Assembly: GCF_015207375.1 (NCBI RefSeq)
Contig: NZ_JADEWY010000056.1
Coordinates: 1-39,641 of the forward strand
From: Coleofasciculus sp. LEGE 07092
GTDB taxonomy: Bacteria; Cyanobacteriota; Cyanobacteriia; Cyanobacteriales; Coleofasciculaceae
DNA length: 39,641 nt
Direction of reading: 5' to 3'
The notes beneath the pieces were generated by a model. That model saw only the letters and a program-made list of their open reading frames with translations. It did not search any database and had not been told where the DNA came from. This document shows positions 36,372-39,641 of the stretch, piece by piece. Position 1 is the first letter of the stretch. Every line of letters begins with the position of its first letter. The translations under genes were made by a program, and so were the position numbers.

Positions 36372-36393
36372 AATTGCTGTCTAGACAGTAATT
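36372..36393. promoter_or_regulatory. Near-perfect 22-base palindrome, candidate operator for futA
   Basis: The core ctgtctagacag (36377-36388) is perfectly symmetric and is extended by AATT arms with one mismatch pair. The site ends 41 bases before the futA start codon. This is the position for a repressor operator. It does not look like the usual AT-rich Fur box. Confidence 0.5.
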
Positions 36394-36434
36394 TGGAATG
36401 TTTAGAACCTCATTAGAACAACCACTTGTAGCGC

Positions 36435-37523
36435 ATGAAAATTAAGAGACGCAGTATAATTGCTTTCTGTTCTGGATTGGCAGTCTCTCTAGTTGTGGGA
36501 TGCACGAACCAGACACAAGCACCAACTGGAGAGGCGGGGGCAGATAACGCTACTGGCAGCGCCGCCAATGCCGGGGAAATCAATCTCTATTCTGCCCGTC
36601 ACTACGACACCGATGACGCCCTGTATACCAACTTTACCGAAGAAACTGGCATCAAGGTTAATCTCATTGAAAGTGATGCCGATGAATTGATCGAAAAGAT
36701 TAAGAGTGAAGGGGCGAATAGTCCTGCTGATGTCCTGATTACCGTTGATGCTGGGCGTCTCTGGCGGGCGCAAGAAGAAGGTTTACTACAACCGATTTCT
36801 TCTGAAAAACTAGAAGCAGCAATTCCTGCTAATTTGCGCGACCCTCAAGGAAACTGGTTTGGTTTATCCAAACGGGCACGGGTAATTGTTTATAACCCCG
36901 AAAATGTGAAGCCAGAAGAACTAACGAGCTACGAGGCACTGACTGAACCGGAGTGGAAAGGTCGTGTCTGCATTCGCAGTTCTGAAAATATCTATAACCA
37001 GTCCCTCGTAGCCTCAAAAATTGAAAGCAAGGGCGCTGAAGAAACTGAAAACTGGGTCAAAGGTTTAGTTGCTAACTTTGCTCGTCCGCCAGAAGGCAAT
37101 GACACCGCTCAGATCAAAGCTGTGGCAGCCGGTCAATGTGATGTAGCCATTGTTAATCATTACTATGTTGCCCGCGTCAAGCAGTCAGAAGAGGCTGAAG
37201 ATCAAGAGGTGGCATCAAACATTGCCGTTTTATTCCCCAATCAAAACGAAGAAGGCACTCACGTTAATATTAGCGGTGGTGGTGTCGTTGCTAATGCTCC
37301 GAATAAGGAAAATGCTGTTAAGTTTTTGGAATATTTAGTGACCCCAGAAGCCCAAGAAATATTTGCCAATCAAGCCAACGAGTACCCCGTTGTAGCTAAC
37401 ATCAAACCCAACTCGGAGGTGGCTAGCTTTGGAGAGTTTAAGGAATCCGACGTGAATGTGCTTTCCTACGGAAAAAATAATCCTGATGCCGTCAAACTGA
37501 TGGATCGGGCAGGTTGGAAGTAG
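36435..37523 (+). CDS. futA: Iron ABC transporter substrate-binding protein (FutA/IdiA type)
   Basis: A 362-residue periplasmic or membrane-attached ferric-iron-binding protein. The signal region RRSIIAFCSGLAVSLVVGC ends in a plausible lipobox with C23 as the lipidated cysteine. The mature part begins INLYSARHYDTDDALY, the hallmark of the FutA/IdiA/SfuA branch, in which the His and Tyr near the start and a pair of tyrosines in VNHYYVARV bind iron. ADVLITVDAGRLW and GGGVVANAPNKENAVKFLEYL are also typical. The partner permease and ATPase genes are not adjacent, which is usual in cyanobacteria. In related species IdiA/FutA2 also protects photosystem II under iron shortage. Two inverted repeats upstream suggest regulation. 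Confidence 0.92.
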   Translation: MKIKRRSIIAFCSGLAVSLVVGCTNQTQAPTGEAGADNATGSAANAGEINLYSARHYDTDDALYTNFTEETGIKVNLIESDADELIEKIKSEGANSPADVLITVDAGRLWRAQEEGLLQPISSEKLEAAIPANLRDPQGNWFGLSKRARVIVYNPENVKPEELTSYEALTEPEWKGRVCIRSSENIYNQSLVASKIESKGAEETENWVKGLVANFARPPEGNDTAQIKAVAAGQCDVAIVNHYYVARVKQSEEAEDQEVASNIAVLFPNQNEEGTHVNISGGGVVANAPNKENAVKFLEYLVTPEAQEIFANQANEYPVVANIKPNSEVASFGEFKESDVNVLSYGKNNPDAVKLMDRAGWK

Positions 37524-37547
37524 ACACATTGATATAGGTTTCTTAGG

Positions 37548-37579
37548 TAGAGACGTTGCATACAACGTCTCTATTTTTT
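37548..37579 (+). terminator. Rho-independent terminator of futA overlapping the GT39 stop
   Basis: An 11-base-pair stem with arms TAGAGACGTTG and CAACGTCTCTA around a CATA loop (37548-37573) is followed by six T residues. It lies 25 bases after the futA stop. The last three bases of the second arm are also the TAG stop codon of the convergent GT39 gene. The arms match a hairpin motif that is often dispersed in cyanobacterial genomes. Confidence 0.85.
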
Positions 37580-39427
37580 AGCAACAATTTGTTTGGCAAC
37601 CCGAATCAGTTCATAGGCACCAGCACGGCTGAGGGTTTTATATTCATTGGGTTTTAGCCACTCTTCCTTAAATTTATTGAGCTTTTTAGAGTCAAGCAAG
37701 ATGAGAACGGAGGGCGGATTAGGTTGAGTTGTAGCTTTTTTCTCAACGTAAGCTATTCCTTTGTGGTCTTCATCAAAGTAATTGACGGGTCTTTGACTGT
37801 AAAAAACAACACTAGGTTTTTTAAAGCCAATCATCAATAACTCTTCTCCGGGGCGTTCAACTTGAGCAGCGATCGCAGAAAGTTGCCGCAGGGGGAGTTG
37901 ACGCGCTTCATCCATCAGGAAGGATGCCGGAGTCACGACAACCATCAAGAACGCTACAAACCCTATTAAATTAACCACTCCCAGCCATCGCCACCAACGC
38001 TGTTTTAGTAAAGCGATGGCAGCAGCAACAGCCGTTGCTCCCCAGATTGCACCTCCTCGCAGGGGTAAACCTGACGCTTGCAGACGTTCGGTTAAATTAG
38101 GCGCGGCTGGATCGTAACCGATAATATCAGGACTATAGAAAATTGCACCTGCAAGCACAAGTGACAACAAGACATTAATCACCCCACAGACTAGGAATAG
38201 TGGCTGACGCTTTTGCCCCTTACTTATAGAGGTACACAAGTCACTTCCTAGCAATGCAACCAAGATTGCCGCAGCAGGTATTAGGGGGAGGACATAACTG
38301 GGCAGTTTGGTCATGGCAATTGTAAAAAAGCCGAAGATGCCAGCAAACCAAAACAGGGCAAATAACCCTAACTGAGCAGAACGAGGAGAGGAACGCCATC
38401 GGTTTCGCTGCCAAAAGCGCAGCCGTGCGATCGCAACAGGCAAGTAACACGACCAGGGAACAAAGCCAACCAGTACAACTAGAATATAGAAATACCAAGG
38501 TTGAGAATGGTCGTAGTCTTTAACAACAGTTGTAAAGCGAGCAATATTATGGTATCCGAAAAACGAGTCGATAAACTCGCTGCCATTGGCTAAGGTGACT
38601 AAAACATACCAGGGTAGAGCCAGAGCTAGGACAAGGATTGAACCAAGAAAAAACCACATTTCCCGCAAAATCTGCCACAGGTTGCCCAAATACAGCCCAA
38701 ATGAACCAATGATCAATCCGGGTAAGACAATACCAATCGGTCCTTTGGCAAGGACAGCCAAGCCAATCAGGATGTAAAACGCTAAATACCAAGCAGATAA
38801 ATTTTTCTGATTCCTTTCCCCTTGGGCATACCCCAGGAAAAATGCCAGTAATGCCGTTCCCATACAGCCGGAGAGCAGCATATCAGAAACGCCAATCCTA
38901 GCCCAGATAATCGTTTGGGGATTGAGGGCAATCAGAGCAGCACCGATCCAGGCAGACAACCATCGCTGGCGCTCTAGAGTTGGACGTTTGGCATTGTCTT
39001 CTAATCCGGCATTGACTGAGAGAGTCAGACTACTAGGACGGGATACACCGAAATATCGCAGCGTATAGAAGGCTAAACCAGTTAGAGCGATCGCAGAAAT
39101 GGCAGAGGGCAGTCGTACCGCCCATTCATTGACACCAATCAGGTTGTAACCAATCGCCATCAACCAGTAAATTAATGGCGGTTTATCAAAACGGGTATCA
39201 CCGTTAAAGTAGGGTGTGATCCAGTCTCCTGTCACCGTCATCTGGCGAGCAGCTTCAGCAAACAACGGTTCAGTTTCATCAACCAAACCTGTACTGCCCA
39301 AATGCCACAAGAAAGCCACCCAGCTAATTGCCAGCAGCCATACAATCGAAAGCATCCAGATTCGACTCGGACGCTTTTCCCAAGATGTCCACCAATTTGT
39401 CAATGTACTCGCCACCCTAACGTTCAT
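37571..39427 (-). CDS. GT39-like (ArnT/PMT) membrane glycosyltransferase
   Basis: A polytopic protein of about 618 residues resembling ArnT and other dolichyl- or polyprenyl-phosphate sugar transferases. The first membrane helix (WMLSIVWLLAISWVAFLWHLG) is followed by the periplasmic loop STGLVDETEPLFAEAARQM, with the acidic pair where the family keeps its catalytic residues. DTRFDKPPLIYWLMA is the second conserved motif. About ten more helices and a soluble C-terminal part with LLMIGFKKPSVVFYSQRPV follow. The substrate sugar and acceptor (lipid A, protein or glycan) cannot be told. The frame opens at TTG 39472, but the extra 15 residues are Cys- and Trp-rich and atypical, so I use ATG at 39427. 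Its stop overlaps the futA terminator. Confidence 0.85.
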   Translation of the reverse strand: MNVRVASTLTNWWTSWEKRPSRIWMLSIVWLLAISWVAFLWHLGSTGLVDETEPLFAEAARQMTVTGDWITPYFNGDTRFDKPPLIYWLMAIGYNLIGVNEWAVRLPSAISAIALTGLAFYTLRYFGVSRPSSLTLSVNAGLEDNAKRPTLERQRWLSAWIGAALIALNPQTIIWARIGVSDMLLSGCMGTALLAFFLGYAQGERNQKNLSAWYLAFYILIGLAVLAKGPIGIVLPGLIIGSFGLYLGNLWQILREMWFFLGSILVLALALPWYVLVTLANGSEFIDSFFGYHNIARFTTVVKDYDHSQPWYFYILVVLVGFVPWSCYLPVAIARLRFWQRNRWRSSPRSAQLGLFALFWFAGIFGFFTIAMTKLPSYVLPLIPAAAILVALLGSDLCTSISKGQKRQPLFLVCGVINVLLSLVLAGAIFYSPDIIGYDPAAPNLTERLQASGLPLRGGAIWGATAVAAAIALLKQRWWRWLGVVNLIGFVAFLMVVVTPASFLMDEARQLPLRQLSAIAAQVERPGEELLMIGFKKPSVVFYSQRPVNYFDEDHKGIAYVEKKATTQPNPPSVLILLDSKKLNKFKEEWLKPNEYKTLSRAGAYELIRVAKQIVAKK

Positions 39428-39570
39428 CTGCCAGTATTGGGTAAAGGGGCAACCTCGACAGTCCCATTCCAAAGCTTAATCTAATCAGAAATGCGATCGC
39501 TTTGTACTACCCAGTTATCCAATCCTTACCCTATCCAGACAGGTTAACTAGCCGAATGTGTTCCACCCTG

Positions 39571-39636
39571 ACAAGGAGACAAGGAGATTTTTGAGGTGTT
39601 ACTCTTCTTCCTAGCTCCCCAGCTCCCCAGCTCCTC
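39571..39636. repeat. Short tandem repeats at the right end
   Basis: Two copies of acaaggag (39571-39586) and, after 26 bases, three near-copies of agctcccc (39613-39636) lie upstream of the GT39 gene. The second motif resembles the repeat at the left end of the window. Confidence 0.75.
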
Positions 39637-39641
39637 TGCTC

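Overview
The window looks like a stretch of chromosome from a filamentous cyanobacterium of the Microcoleus/Coleofasciculus type. The HIP1 octamer GCGATCGC recurs throughout. The gene set includes cyanobacterial forms of CrtD, glycolate dehydrogenase GlcD, an IdiA/FutA iron-binding protein and a DUF6816-like protein. Short tandem repeats of the kind common in these genomes lie between genes, inside mfd and at both window ends. The genus is inference.

Layout. Positions 112-3681 hold mfd (+). From about 3750 to 17580 a minus-strand block encodes surface-glycan synthesis and export. In transcription order it is galE, a GT2, a double GT2, the ABC-2 permease (Wzm-like), the ATPase with a Wzt-type C-terminal domain, a 1211-residue GT2/methyltransferase/deacetylase fusion, a GT-C-like membrane protein and a small methyltransferase. 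Between and after the last genes lie relics of a second Wzt C-terminus and of another methyltransferase. On the plus strand, 18070-21731 continues the theme with a membrane-anchored GT2, a polytopic membrane protein and a small protein with an EF-hand-like loop. Then come an HPt protein and CrtD (minus), and a DUF1800/DUF1501 exported pair (plus). A compact minus-strand run from 32541 down to 27538 holds a DUF6816-like protein, an ArsS-like radical SAM protein, an SGNH hydrolase, GlcD and a secreted protein. The right end has a TPR protein carrying only the tail of an NB-ARC module (+), dprA (-), futA/idiA (+) and a GT39-like transferase (-).

How the genes fit together. The 3.7-17.6 kb block has what an ABC-transporter-dependent glycan pathway needs: sugar supply (GalE), chain-building GT2 enzymes, modifying enzymes (NodS-like methyltransferase, NodB-type deacetylase) and a Wzm/Wzt exporter whose ATPase has a putative glycan-recognition domain. 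The fused protein joins GT2, NodS-like and NodB-like activities in one chain beside the exporter, which recalls the enzyme set used for lipo-chitooligosaccharides. That parallel is functional analogy only.

The most novel signal is a small module with the gap-free signature V-x3-G-x3-G-x4-P-x6-S-x3-L-x3-[IL]. It occurs twice in the 897-residue double GT2 and twice in the 1211-residue fusion, always outside the catalytic domains. I do not recognise it as a named family.
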